64,000 nucleotides of DNA from the NCBI GenBank assembly GCA_022559845.1, contig JAHNEJ010003547.1, positions 124,001 through 188,000 of the forward strand, given 5' to 3'. Shown piece after piece: positions 47,080-58,921 of this stretch (its first letter is position 1; every line of letters begins with the position of its first letter). A program made the position numbers and the translations under genes. This DNA is from Amorphophallus konjac. Taxonomy: Eukaryota > Streptophyta > Magnoliopsida > Alismatales > Araceae. Below the pieces are notes generated by a model. It ran no database searches and was not told where the DNA came from. It saw only the letters and a program-made list of their open reading frames with translations.

Positions 47080-47370
47080 TGAGTATATCTAGGTGATTTT
47101 GATGATAACAAAATCCAGGTCATGTGTTTTCTTATGTGCCATGTATTAACAATCAAGTTCGACCTTCATACGTAATCAAGGACTAACTTCATCATGCACT
47201 ATGTTTAAGTGTTCATACCCCTCCCAATGCATAAATCCATATTGGTTCTGAAACTGCCCAGGCCAAGCTTAACTCACTCATTTTAATTGAAACTAGATGT
47301 GTCATAAACTGATTAACTCACATATTATAATTCATTGGCTAACCTCTTTATTTTTGCAAAATTTTGAGCC

Positions 47371-47570
47371 AGCGGTCGACCGCCAGTCAGGGGCCGGGCG
47401 ACCGGTTTTCTCAGCAACGAAAGCCCAATCTCTATAAAATTCTGGTCGACCGCCCCCTCCTAACGGTCAACCGCTAGTCAAGGGCCGGGCGACCGGTTTT
47501 CTCAGCAACGAAAGCCCAATCTCTGTAAAATTCTGGTCGACCGCCCCCTCCTAGCGGTCGACCGCCAGCA
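47371..47570. repeat. GGTCGACC-type dyads, duplicated (element G 3' LTR)
   Basis: Blocks starting agcggtcgac (47371), aacggtcaac (47462) and agcggtcgac (47553) are 91 bp apart. Between 47445 and 47570 the arms GGTCGACCGC and GCGGTCGACC flank a loop of about 8 nt (perfect 10-bp arms at 47534-47563). The 5' LTR has only one block. Confidence 0.88.
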
Positions 47571-48039
47571 TCGAAGCAGCCATCTTTGACTTTGTTTTCT
47601 ACAACGTGGGAAGCCCTCTTCATTGGGTTTGTTTAATCCAAAAGTCATCAAACTTACCATGATTTGTGGCTCTACTTCCTGGCTTGTCTCTTGACCATTC
47701 AAGAGTTATAAAAATATCTCTTTGGGGTAAGGAACCCTAATCATCCAAGGGAGCTCAAGGAGGCTATCAAGAGGAGAGAAGAGTGCTGGTACTGTAGCCA
47801 TGAACAGTGCTCTAGGAAGGAAGTTCTTCATCCATTTTCAAGTGATTCAAGTAACATCTGGAGCAGATCAACCCCAAGCCAAGTGGAGATCAAGCTGCAT
47901 CCAAAAACCTTCTTCATCAACAAAGGGGGAGCTTCAATCTGAAGTTTTTACTTTGTGTCTTCCATTCGATTTCTATTTCAGTTTCAAGTGTGTGTTCTTG
48001 TAATATCTTAATACTTGTGTGTGTGTGGATCTACACAGA

Positions 48040-48041
<2 letters not shown>

Positions 48042-48084
<43 letters not shown>
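48042..48084. repeat. (GT)n microsatellite, about 21 units (element G 3' LTR)
   Basis: Counterpart of the 5' LTR tract, less than half as long. Confidence 0.95.
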
Positions 48085-48086
<2 letters not shown>

Positions 48087-48660
48087 TTCTTCACATGCCT
48101 TTGTGATTCAGTGCTTATGCACCTTCGTGGGAGTTCTGAACTCACACGAGTGTGTGTGTGTGCTCTGATCTTGTAACCTTCTACAAGATAGTGTGTGAAT
48201 CCTAAATGTCGGTGAGGGGTGGTTGTAGGTTGCAGTTGTTGCATCTGAACCACCTAAAAATCATGGTCTCCTATGTGGTTTGCTCTTTATCTTCTACCAC
48301 CAATTCTACTCTGGTATATTTGCATATTGCATCATCTGATTTCTTTGTTTAGATCTAGTTTTATTAACCTTTTTACGAGAGATCTCTGGTATATCAAAAG
48401 GTGGTTTCTGATCGACAAGGTTAGTCCTGTCGGGAGAGAAATACCTTGCGTGAGAGAATCTTCAGATTTTCAGACTCCACTTGGTACCAAAGAACTGGTG
48501 TAGGGGTTGATTTAGCTAGATTCATTTTGTAATCCATCAGATCTCTACTTGTTTGTTGCTTGCTCTGAATACATGTTTTAAATCTAGAAAAACTTTTTAA
48601 AATCTGTAATCACCCAATTCACCCCCCCCCTCTTGGGTGTCATTGATCGCTGGACTTCAG

Positions 48661-50586
48661 TTTTGTGATTATCATCGCCAGCAGGGACATTTGGTTGAGG
48701 ATTTCCCCGAGTTCTGGGAGTTTGTTTACGACTTGGAAGATAAGAAAAGAATCAATTGGGCCGCTATTCGTAAGGTTGTTCTACACCTTCGCAGCAACCA
48801 ACAGCAGCAGCAGGCGACGCCTAGGCAGCCGTTTCCATCACTACAAGGCCAGGGGCACCCCTGTGATTCTTCATTTGGCGCTACGCCCACTCCGTCATCT
48901 ATTTCATCACCCGTTCCCTCACCTAGGCCATCGTCTACCCTATCGTCTCCACCTACTCTATCACCTACCCTATTACCTTCACCATCTCCTACCCCATCTT
49001 CATTGCCTTCACCTACCCAAGCCCTTGCTCAGGCTAGTGCCTCCCCTTCCTCCGTTCATTCTGCTATCACCGCTTCCACTACCAACACCACCCGATGCAT
49101 TGTGTCGATACGTCGACGATGGGCGCCGCGGCCTTCCTCTTCACCCTCCCCATCTCTGACACCACCTCCACCACCCTCATTACCTATGCCATCTCCACCA
49201 CCCTCACCATCGCCTAAACCTCCATCATCTCCGCCTCTTCCTTTACCTTCACCCGAGCCTATCATCGCCACATCTCCTGCGCCTTCACTTGACGTCACCA
49301 TCCCCATGGAAACCTCCACGCCATCAGAACCTATTCCGTCCACTTCGCCTCCTATTTCCACCCCACGGAGTGGGTGTGCGCTGCCTTTGGTGCCCATCGG
49401 GTCTAGTCCCTGGGGTGAAAATGAGCCGAGTCAGGATGATTGGATGAAGGTTATGCATTTCAAGCTTCAAGATTACATCTGCCGCATGCCAGTTCATATC
49501 TTGGTCCCTGGCTATTTTGGTGATGAACCTGTATCTCCCATGACAGCTGTGAAGAAGAGCTCCCTTGCATTAGTGTCAATTTCTTCTCAAGCGAGACCGG
49601 TGGCAATCTCATTGTTTGCCGGTGGTTCCACCATTGATGTTGTTATTTCTCCTCGCTCCATTGTTGTTCAGTTCATTTTCCAAGACGGGTTCTCTACCCG
49701 CATTGTGCTAACTCAAACGGCCGCCAAAAGTTTGATGCATTCGCTATTCAAGGGGCAATTGGTCGTATCTTCTACATTTTCGAAGGACATTCTGCACATT
49801 CTATGCAATCTACCTCGGTTTATCAGCAAGCCGGCCACGTCAACACCGCGCATTACTCTCCCTCAGTTCTGTCCTGCCCTTTTATCAAGGGGGTTGTACT
49901 TCAAGTCTGATTTTCGGGTAGGGTTGCCGGATCCCCACATTCCGAGAGACAAAACTCCATGGTTTCTTGGTAATCATCACTCTGTGGAGTTACCTGGCCA
50001 AGAATGTCCACATGGCCTTAGCATCGGGTGTCTAGGGGTAGTAGCCCCAACCAAGCTGCATATTCATAACTAGGCTAGGCCGTCTGCCAGATGGGCCCGT
50101 TATGTGAGAAGATATTGCAAGACAAGGTGCCCGAAGGTCCGAGCATGTGCCAGGCAAGTCCATTTTCGAGAGATTTCTACTAAGAAGAGAAGGCGGCACA
50201 AGTATAAAGGCCGTCGGATGTGCACTCAGGGGTCTACCTCTTCCTCCCCTTCTTTTCATTCATCTTTCCTTCTACTCAGTTCCCACCCTTAGGTGATGTA
50301 TTTTCCCTCTTTCAATCCTACTTCTATGATTTTATCTTCTCTTCTGGGGTCCGCAAACCCTCATTCCTCTCCTTCCTATCCGGATCCTTTGGATTTTCCC
50401 TCCTCTCACAATTCTAGGCCTCGGCCTATGTCATCCTTTCATCCCGATTTCGGGACATCACCTAATTCTACTTCCTTGGCCCTGCCGGATGCTGCTTCTG
50501 ATTCGTCTCTAACCCTGTCGGATGTCTACAACTCTTCTTTTTCGACCACGTTGGATGATTACTCTTCTTCTTCTTCGTCTTCGTAG
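48661..50586 (+). pseudogene. Element B gag-like ORF, C-terminal part, with unrecognised domain
   Basis: Continues B's ORF after element G. The Tat gag zinc-knuckle region (FCDYHRQQGHLVEDFPEFWE, VYDLEDKKRINW) comes first, with the usual later cysteines lost. A long Pro/Ser/Thr-rich linker follows (about 48880-49370). Then comes a folded-looking region of about 230 residues (49430-50070; MPVHILVPGYFGDEPVSP; VQFIFQDGFSTRIVL; LPQFCPALLSRGLYFKSDFR) that I cannot assign: no DTG protease motif and no RT. The frame goes on past TAG at 50071 and TAG at 50290 through a basic Lys/Arg stretch and a Ser/Pro tail ending DDYSSSSSSS at 50584-50586. It stands where protease and RT would be in an autonomous Tat element. 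Confidence 0.75.
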
Positions 50587-51845
50587 CAATCCAATCATCG
50601 TCTTTCTATTCTTTCTGTCTCTCCCTTTCGGGGTTCTCACCCTTTTTCATGTTGTTTTCGAGGCTTTAGCCCGCCTTGATCTTAGCTGATTTCTGTTTAT
50701 TCTTTATTTGGTTTCTTTTTATCAGGGTCTCTATGCCTTAACGAGGGAGTTCTAGCCCTCATATCTCTTCATGATTATCCTTCTTCGTCCAGTTTGGTGT
50801 CCGTTGCTCCCCCGTGTAGAGGAATCGTCAACTCCTTTGCTATCCTCTCCATTCTTGGTCCTGTTAAGCAAGGAATACAAAGCTCGTGCTCCTCGAAGCT
50901 CGATGGCCAAGATCGCTTCAGGATGCTATTTTCACGTCATGGATTTGCAAGGTATTTTTTTATTTTGTGTAAGAATATACTATCATTGTTATTTCCTGCG
51001 CATGAGTATATTGCTGGTTCCTTCACGTGAATGGGTGGATTTTAGTTAGGTTGGATTTAGTCAAAATGAAGTCCCTTGTGCAGCATCCGTTAGGCTGGCG
51101 TTAGCTCAGTGCTGGGAGTCTAGTTTCTTTCCTCGATCGTTGAGGGTGACCTTTAAGCATGAGTTTTTTACACACTTCACGGCAAGCCATAGCTGATTCC
51201 TCTAAGGCACACCGTTGCTGCTTTGGCCATACTTTGGATATGCATAAAGGTCTTTTCTTTTCTCTACTCAGCCAAGTGCAGGGGCAAGAGATGGATGGAT
51301 GAGATGACCAACCTAGGTGCTCCCTAATACGAGAGAGGTCTCAAATAGGGGTAGTCTTGACCCTCAAAAGTGAGCTTTCATGTTATATCTGGCCAATAAG
51401 GGCTATCAAAATGAGAAAACGAATCAAATGTAAAATTATCAAAATAAAGGCATGGCAATAGTGGCAGTATAGTTCCCCGCAGGACGTCATGAGCCCAGTC
51501 GCATGCGTGCCTATAAATATGGGTCTCAAAATCAAAGACAGAAAGCCCCAGCGCAACAGACTATATCTTTGAGGGGTAGTGCCCTGGAAGCAATTCAAGT
51601 CCTAATGTCTCCCATCATGTATAAAGCTTATCTCCAATTTTTCTTCTGCTTCTCCCTCTTAGGTAGGATTGTGTCCTTGGTATGGCCTTAGTAGGAGCAT
51701 CATTCTTTAGAGGCGCGCGGTTGGTTGTGGTAAGCCACTCCCAAATGCACACCCTGCTTAAGGGAAGTCTTTAATGAGAGGGGGTGGGATGACGACCCCT
51801 GGCCAGTAGTTTGAGCCAATCTCTGGGTGCTGCGGATTGCTATTT
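50587..51845 (+). other. Element B 3' non-coding region, part shared with A
   Basis: No gene recognised. About 51440-51610 closely resembles element A at 3960-4105 ('gtggcagtatagttccccgc', 'gcgcaacagac'). Confidence 0.65.
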
Positions 51846-52135
51846 CAAAAAAAAAAATCAAATATTCTCAAAATTTCTAAAAAAATTAATAATCTCAAAA
51901 TTCCAAAAACAATCAAATATTCTTAAAGTTCAAAAAAATCAAATAATCTCAAAATTCTAAAAAAAATCAAATATTCTAAAAAATCAAATATTTCTAAAAT
52001 CCAAAAAAATCATATATTATCAAAATTCCAAAAACAAAACTAAAAAAAATTCTTAAAAAATCAAATATTGTCAAAAATCCCAAAAAAAAAATCAAATATT
52101 GTTGAAAATCTAAAAAATCTAAAAATCTAAAAATA
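51846..52135. repeat. A-rich tandem array in element B
   Basis: Degenerate units such as 'tcaaatattctcaaaattcc', at the same relative place as the 25-bp array in element A (4319-4510). Confidence 0.88.
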
Positions 52136-52429
52136 TGTGTCTTTGGTTCCCTTCTTCATGCATTTTTTGAGAACATGTATGATTCGTTTGTTTAGTGTGC
52201 AGGTTGCAGGTGTTCAAAGCTTCCTAGCTCCATATCATTTGCTCTGCCTCCTGTTCATATCTTCTTGTCTGTTCTCCCTTCTTCAATCTTATCTCTCGAT
52301 CTGTTCTGAAGCTCATGTCTTTCTCAGCTTTTGCTTCGCTTCGCCTCATCATATCTTCATGAGAGGGCTTTGCCTCACGATTATGAACCTGGCGGTTCTG
52401 CTTCATCTGATCTTGGGCTTTGATTGAAG

Positions 52430-52700
52430 AATGTATTTGTCATGTCTTTTATCCCGCCGTGTCCTTGTCACACGTGTCTCTGTCCCTTCGTGTCATCACA
52501 CGTGTTATTTTGCCCCTCCGTGTCTGTCATATTTTCATCCCACTATGTTTTCGTGCCACTGTGTTATCGTCCCACGTGTGTCTTATCCTACCATGTTGTT
52601 GTTCCTCGTGGTGTTATCGTCCCGCGTGCCTTTGTCCCACCATATCTTGTCCCACAACGTATGCTGTCCCACCGCGTTATGTTTTCTTGTCCCACCGTGC
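52430..52700. repeat. Degenerate short tandem repeat (tgtcccaccgtg words)
   Basis: About 15 loose copies of a 12-20 bp unit (ttatcccgccgtgt, tgtcccttcgtgtc, cgtcccacgtgtg, tgtcccaccgcg). Reading frames across it are repeat artefacts. In element A the antisense genes occupy this position. Confidence 0.85.
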
Positions 52701-53741
52701 CACGCATGCTTATTGTTTGTTCATGTGATGTCTTGCATATTTTGTTCATGTGATTTCATCCTTCGTTATGTTTTGTTATGTTATCTTTCATCCATCTTTG
52801 TGATGTTAAATTCATGTTATGGTTATTTTATTCAAAAAATTCAAAAAAATGTTATTTCGCTTGGCAGGTAAGTCAGGTATGGCTCTCATTGTTGCGTTAC
52901 TATATGGTATATACATTATTATAGCATCTCAAGGACCGGCTGGTTCTCCGTGTGTTCTAGGATCTGATGTTCCCCTTTAACAAAAACGATGATGATCTAG
53001 GAGCATACGGTTAATCGTTGGATAAGCTGTTAGTTTGAGTCAGGTGGGGGACGATGGACTCTGTCTCGCACGCCGTGGTTGCAAGAAGACTCTTGACCCT
53101 GTCTTGGCTCAATCTAGCAATATTATTCTTGAGTACTTTCTATTTTAATCTTTCTTTGCATTCATTTTGATGATTTTTTTTTATTTTAGCCCAGCATCCA
53201 TCATGTCATTTTTGAGCATTCACGTCTCATGATTCTCTCAAGGTTTTCTCCTCAGCAATTGTTAATTGAACTTCAGTTCTCTTGGATAAGAGATCTTCAT
53301 TCCACTCCGAATTTGAACGTTTTATCCGATCTGCCCGCTTGGTCTAGCTGGCCAACGTGATTCCTGTCTGGATTTTTTCTCAGTTTTATTTCTCTGTTCC
53401 AACTTTCCAGCTGTGTTCTTCCGATCTCCTCATTAGTCATGGATTGTGTCCCCTGATGAGGTTGGCCGTATTTTCTTCTCTTTTCCCTTGGTTAGTTCTC
53501 CAGGCATGTCTCATCCTTGTCATCCATTCCTTATGGTTAGTTCGGCATTTTCGGGAGAATTCCTATCGCTTGTTAGTTGTGACGGGTGTCTTTTGCCTTG
53601 ATCTGCTTTTCAGTTCTCTCTGCTTCATCTCTACTTCATCTCCATTTCACGTCGTTGTTGCTTTCACTCCATCTCATTCCATTTCGCCACCGCGTCTCTT
53701 TCGCTCGCTCTCTTGCAAAGCGGACATCAAGGAGGGACATC
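52701..53741 (+). other. Element B 3' conserved non-coding region and polypurine tract
   Basis: Homologous to element A at 11225-12028 (same words: 'gcaggtaagtcaggtat', 'accggctggt', 'gatgatgatctag'). The tract 'atcaaggagggacat' (about 53727-53740) precedes the LTR. Confidence 0.75.
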
Positions 53742-55551
53742 TGTTGACACTCGTTTTTAGCCCGCAAGTTCTATTATTTCTCTTATTCATCATTTCTGAT
53801 GTCCCGAATTACCCATTGTATTGGAGCCTTCCTTGGAAAGATTTCGAGCCCATTTCATTGTTCCCTAACCTTTGAGCTTCGGAGACCATGATTTCTTAGA
53901 GCCCTGGGGCTTATTCTATCAGCTTATGGCCTTCAAGTCGACTTACGGCCCATTTAGGTCAACTTCCATCAAGCATTCGGCCCCTTTCACTATGCAATCC
54001 TGAAAGTGGCCCTTCTTCATCTTCCTCTGGTCCTCTATTCATTAAGTACCCTTCACCAATGTTGTTTGTTTTTTAAAGGTCTACAATTTCCTCTTCTATG
54101 TCATTGGCCAGTTCTCCACCGATTTCAAGTTATTTGCATTTTTTTGGTAGGCTGCGCTGTTCACTTACGTCCCAACATTTTTTCTCTCTGTTCTTGCCAT
54201 ATTTTGTCCCTCTTCTGCTTGTTTTATCATCTTACTCTCTTCATGAAAGTTGTTTATTGTTCTGTTATCTACAATTTCTTCTTCTACAACTTTCGCTAGT
54301 TCTGCATCGTTTGCAAGATATTCTCCGATTTCCAAACTCTATCGCATCTTGTCCAGAAAGTTTTCTTCCATTAGCCTAGCGGTCCTGGGAAGATAGCTAA
54401 GTGATGGTGGCGGTCTTCCCATGACCGCTAGGCTCCAAACAGTGCCCGTTTTGCCCCGTTTCACCTCCTATTACCTTGTGGTCCTCCCTATACCGTTTGT
54501 GGGTACCCTTGCGGTCCTCCCATGACCGTTAGGCTCCGTATGCGGCCCTGTGATAGACCATTTTTAGAATAGGGAGTTCAGATGTTCCCAAACTCTGATT
54601 TCTTTGCCGCTTGGCTCTTTGGACTCCTTGTTGACACCACTTTCACGGGAGATTAGCCTCCACCTTGGTTTCCTTCGACTTGGGACTCTTCCCATCACTA
54701 TTATCTGGAGATTTATCAATCTACATCCCCAAAAGTGGGTTATTATCTCCTATTTTGAACTAGGGTTTCCTGCACTCCTATATAAAGAACCCAGGTTCAC
54801 AGGTTGCGAAAGAGGGCTCTTCTTCAACTCGGGGTGAAGCCATGTTGCATCTCCAACTCAATCTTTCGACCCCATCTTGAAGAGGGAAGTATAATCTACG
54901 TTTTCCATGCTCAAGGGTTGTCACTCTCTCTTTATTTTCTTTGTTCTAGTCCCTCCAATTCTCAAAATCATCACAAAACACTATTTTTCAGCTACACATG
55001 CACTTTTCTCCATATTGCATGCATGTTTCCCGCAGTTGTGCTGTGTGATTTTCTCATATCTTTGTTTCATTCTCATCACAATACATACACCTATCTTTTG
55101 CACCCTTCCACAGCGGTTAAAAACTTAGCTCTCCCCAGTGCGTTCTCTCTCAATTTCTAACCCTATTTTACCACTGCGGGATTGATGCTACACTTCATAT
55201 GCTAATGGATTTTTCTCTAGTGTCTTTGCTTTGTTTTGTAGGAGAGCATGAATAGAACGTGAGGCCCTCTTCCTCTAGCCGACTGGAAGGAGAAGGGATT
55301 GAATCCATGAAGTTCCCCACACCCCGTTCTTCAAGCGTGATCAAATCTTCTTTTTTCAAGGTACACAGCGCCCTTTCTCTCATATCTGCATCCTTTGGCG
55401 TTATTGCAACCTTGGTGGCGATCACGGTGAGTTCTTGTATTCTCATCGCCCCTTTCCTTTATGCTTTCATGCCGGTTCATGCTTGTTCATGCTATCATGA
55501 TGCATGCATAGTTAGTTTAAGGGTAAAAGGGTGATAGAATAAACATCAACA
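53742..55551 (+). mobile_element. 3' LTR of element B
   Basis: TGTTGACACTCG ... aaacatcaaca. About 1810 bp, nearly the same as the 5' LTR. Dyads at 54376-54566, TATA at 54779-54787. Confidence 0.9.
54376..54566. repeat. Paired-dyad cluster (element B 3' LTR)
   Basis: Counterpart of 22680-22867. TAGCGGTCC / (decayed) AGATAGCTA with TGGCGGTC / GACCGCTA, then the TGCGGTCC series; some arms are better preserved here, others in the 5' LTR. Confidence 0.83.
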
Positions 55552-57512
55552 CTCCTGAGGATAGCCTTGAACATTGGGTCTATGTCCACATCATAAAATT
55601 TCACCAGCATTGATAATGGCCCGAGTTCGACTTGTAGGGTAATAGAGCCATGACACGGTCTTCTCGAGTTGTCATAGGTAGCAATGGTGGTGGGAGTCGA
55701 GCGAAGGTGCTTCTTAGATATATTGTAGGCCCGTAGGGTGCTTAAAGGACACACATTGATAGATGCACCTGTGTCTACAAGAGTCGCATCAATAGCCACC
55801 CTATTGAGTCTAATGGAAATGCATAGTGGCATCCTCCTTGCTTTGGGAGGCACCAATTCTGCCTCAAAAATGTGATGGCCAGACCCTTGATGATAGTGGC
55901 CAGTGCGGAAGGTAAACCATCAGCCGCTAGATCCTCATTCACCATAAATTTCTGTAAGAAGTCTCAGAGAGCATCTTGGTGAACCTTCGACCTCTTGATC
56001 AGCTCCAAGATAGAGATATTAGCGGGCATGCGGTCTAGGTGCTGCAATAAATCATATTGCATGCATGGGAGTGGCTCCGCTTCTTCCTTATTCTCTGCCT
56101 GCTGCGAGGACTGGGGATTACCCGCAATTAGACTAGCTTGTAGGTAAGTGCACTGGAACATACACACACTCCTGAGGGTAAGACTTTGAGCCGACAGTGG
56201 GTTGACTGGACTTGAAGTGGGTAGCTTGATAAGCCCGGTCGGTCGGATGAGGGAAACGAGGGAAGGTGATGACAGTGCGAAAGTGTGAGAGCTGGTGGTA
56301 GGCCTAATGGGGCCTGATGGAAGGATCATAGATGGAGGGTTAGACAAAGGCATGTGAGTAGGGGGGTGGTTTAATGGGGCCTTGCGGGTGAATTAGGGTA
56401 GGCGGTATCGTAGTAGGGGAATATGATGGTGGAGGTAGGATGAGCGGCCTGGCGGATGTGGAGGGTATGGTGGAAGAAGTGGAAGGCGGGGGTGCCAAGT
56501 TTTGGAGGGAAGGTGGTTGGATGATGGTGGCATTGGGGGAAGGGGAAGGTATAGGAGACGCGTGGTAAGAATAGTGGAGGGCCGTTAGCCATTGTGTGGG
56601 GGGCTCATCGTCATAAGACCACCCGACTTTAGGGGCCGAATGATACACAATGGGGTTGACCTGCGCTGGTGCCAATAATTATGGATTAGGAGTGGGCGGA
56701 TGGTTCGGCATGGGGTTTTATACGATCCCCAAGCCTTACAAGGATGACTGCTGCTGAGGTGGCAAGTGTACCTTCTATTGTTGCACCTGCTAAGGTGGCG
56801 GCTGCTGTCGGGGTGCCTGAGACCTCCTCTTCTCCTTCATCTCTGTGATGACTCTATGCATTTCTTCCCAGTCGATTCGGTGTCCTTCATGCAAGTCATA
56901 CCCGAGGTCTCTAAATGGGAAGCAATTATCCAGAGTATGGCCAGGTTGTCGATGAAACATACAACAGCGGACTGATCAACTGTCGGGTTGCAAACGAGCC
57001 TCTCCGGATGGAGTTAAAGTGCACCAATGGACATCAAGGCTAAAAACACGTCTAGGACAGTTTCGGGGAAAGGCGGGTATTGGGCCCTCTTTGGACCTGG
57101 ACGCTTGGGTGTATAGCCATTAGGTGGAGGGACATTGTTATAATGCGGAGGTGGGGGTTGTGGGTTCAGCTGGGGTGATGGTTGGGTGTTGAGAGGAGGT
57201 TGCAATGTTTGCGGCGAGGGGAAAAGGTTGTTGGTGGGGAAACTAACAGCTTGTACTTGCTAGTTGGTTTGAACTCCCTCAATAACTGGGCCTTAGGATT
57301 TCCTATTGTACTTGGGCTTTTGGGCCTCAAAGATGGCGTGAATAAGGGAGTCCTTGAATTGGGTTTGAATAAATCTCACCCGTTTATAGAGTTGGTGCAT
57401 ATTGTAAATATCATTCATTACCAAAATGTTCCTGAATGTAGGTGTACCGTTAGAAATCAGTAGTTTGACTTTCTCTTCTTCCGGAGTGTGGCCTGGTACC
57501 CGTTGGCACCTG
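55552..57512 (-). pseudogene. Element C gag and protease (Tat, minus strand), interrupted by B
   Basis: On the minus strand: Tat gag end (RVPGHTPEEEKVKLLI; INMHQLYKRVRF-like MHQLYKRVRFIQTQFKD, about 57500-57380), a Pro-rich stretch (57205-57014), a zinc-knuckle region (CMFHRQPGHTLDNC, about 56960-56915; DWEEMHRVITEM), another Pro-rich stretch (56675-56360) and the retropepsin with VDTGASINVCPLSTLRAY (DTG codons at 55775-55767). Several frame changes and stops occur. It ends at B's target site; the frame resumes at 22044. The gag N-terminus and 5' LTR are not identifiable to the right. Confidence 0.82.
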
Positions 57513-58171
57513 AAATATGATCAGATGGCAGACATGCCTGAACGATGAAAGGATGCGGCTCACTGTTACACAAAAGCTGAAGAGAATCAACAAAGAAGGG
57601 TCCCCTTGGACCGCTAAAGCCTCAGGTTACCTGACAGGAGCATCAGGGACTCCGCAACTCATCACCTCGGGATGTTCGGAAGAAGTCTACAACAAACCAA
57701 CAATGTCGTACGCCCTGCCCAACAAACCGGCATCAACTCGATCATGCCAAATGAACCCCATACTTTGTCCAATCAGGACGACAATACACCTGGTGGTCCC
57801 CCACCTGATAAGAAACCCTCTCGAGGTGAAGAGACGTCCCTGGCTCCTCCGAACAAAGTGTCAATGGCCATGTCAGTGGAAAACCCGAGGATCCGACTCG
57901 AGTACATCTTCTTACTGGAAAGGTCCGTGAGTGGCCGAAAAGCTACCCAGTCAGGATGAAAGCACTCTGAGTGGTGGAGCACTCGATGAGAATGCCGTAC
58001 ATGTGCACGGAGCAGACTTGACAGCACAGATCGCAGTGCCGAAGGTCACGTCAATGAAAACCCTAGTGACCGAATTAAGAACTTGGCTTATGTCGGAAGT
58101 CATTATTCAAGAGTCTGACGGCCTGCAAGGTATTTTCCCATGACAATCCAGCAAGGTTGAAGTAATATGTG
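57513..58171 (+). other. Unassigned region with a weak plus-strand ORF
   Basis: A frame from 57517 to 58143 (about 208 codons) has one TGA at 57928 and reads as an Arg/Thr/Pro-rich protein with no family I recognise; another frame (57672-57959) overlaps it. The left edge at about 57512 is where similarity to Tat gag stops, so this is either a foreign insertion or a rearranged gag end. Confidence 0.35.
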
Positions 58172-58826
58172 TTCAAAATAGGCCCTGAAGCCGGTCCGGG
58201 ACCCACAGACGGCCTCGACTCAAACAAAAGCCAAAGAGAAGTGTTAAAATGGCATGACCGGCATCAATCCGGTGGTGTGTAAACTGGCACGATCAACCTT
58301 AAGCCGGTGTGATCGACCTATAGCCGGCGCCACCAAATCTGGCACGAAAAATGGGTGACACAAAAAATCAAATCCGGCGTGCTCCTCGTCACGCCAGATT
58401 AAGCCAAAGAGGGATTCCCTCTATAAAATGACAGGGTCCGTTGAGGAAAAAGGCGAGAGGAAGATGTTTTTCAAAGAGGATTAGAGAAAAAACCTACCCC
58501 ATGTGAGAGAGACCCTAGAGCGGCCGCCGTCCCAACCTTCTACAAAAAAAGGCCCCCGGAGGGAGGAGAGAAGGCGACATCTACGATACTCTATTTTCTC
58601 AGTAGAAGAACAGAGGTGGGTCGTGAGAGTCTATTGTCTTCTCGTCTCCTCCTTTCCTCCAAACCCTCTGTGATTTGCCATGTAAAGGGCGATGATATGA
58701 GCCCGGTGTATTCCCCTTCGGTCTGATTCATTTTTTTTAATTTTGTCTTCCCCTATCTTCCACTGTGACAACGGGGTTGTAATGTTCAACGGCCAATTTT
58801 CGAGCGACAACGCCAGGCCGTGCTCG

Positions 58827-58829
<3 letters not shown>
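58172..58829 (+). other. LTR-like region with TATA box and dyads
   Basis: Dyads with CCGGCG-type arms (about 58185-58402), for example AATCCGGCGTG / CACGCCAGATT around an 8-nt loop (58370-58402). A TATA-like box 'tctataaaatg' lies at about 58421. The LTR ends are not found, so the element type is open. Confidence 0.45.

Positions 58830-58918
<89 letters not shown>
58830..58918. repeat. (TA)n microsatellite, about 44 units
   Basis: Uninterrupted ta tract. A minus-strand reading frame through it (Tyr-Ile repeats) is an artefact. Confidence 0.97.

Positions 58919-58921
<3 letters not shown>

Larger units (their letters stand above)
47080..48659 (+). mobile_element. 3' LTR of element G
   Basis: TGAGTATATCTAGG ... 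ctggacttca. It differs from the 5' LTR by an added 91-bp copy of the dyad block and a shorter GT tract (48042-48084). TATA-like box near 47706-47715. Confidence 0.85.

Noticed and set aside
49056..49397. Minus-strand Gly-rich frame
   Set aside because: Shadow of the Pro/Ser-rich linker of element B's ORF on the plus strand.
52420..52871. Three overlapping reading frames rich in Cys, Pro and His
   Set aside because: All cross the tgtcccaccgtg tandem array and look like repeat translation.
58780..58830. Possible primer site of element C (minus strand 'aaaattggccgttgaac')
   Set aside because: Matches the Tat primer-site words only at 'ttggc', and no LTR end beside it could be found.
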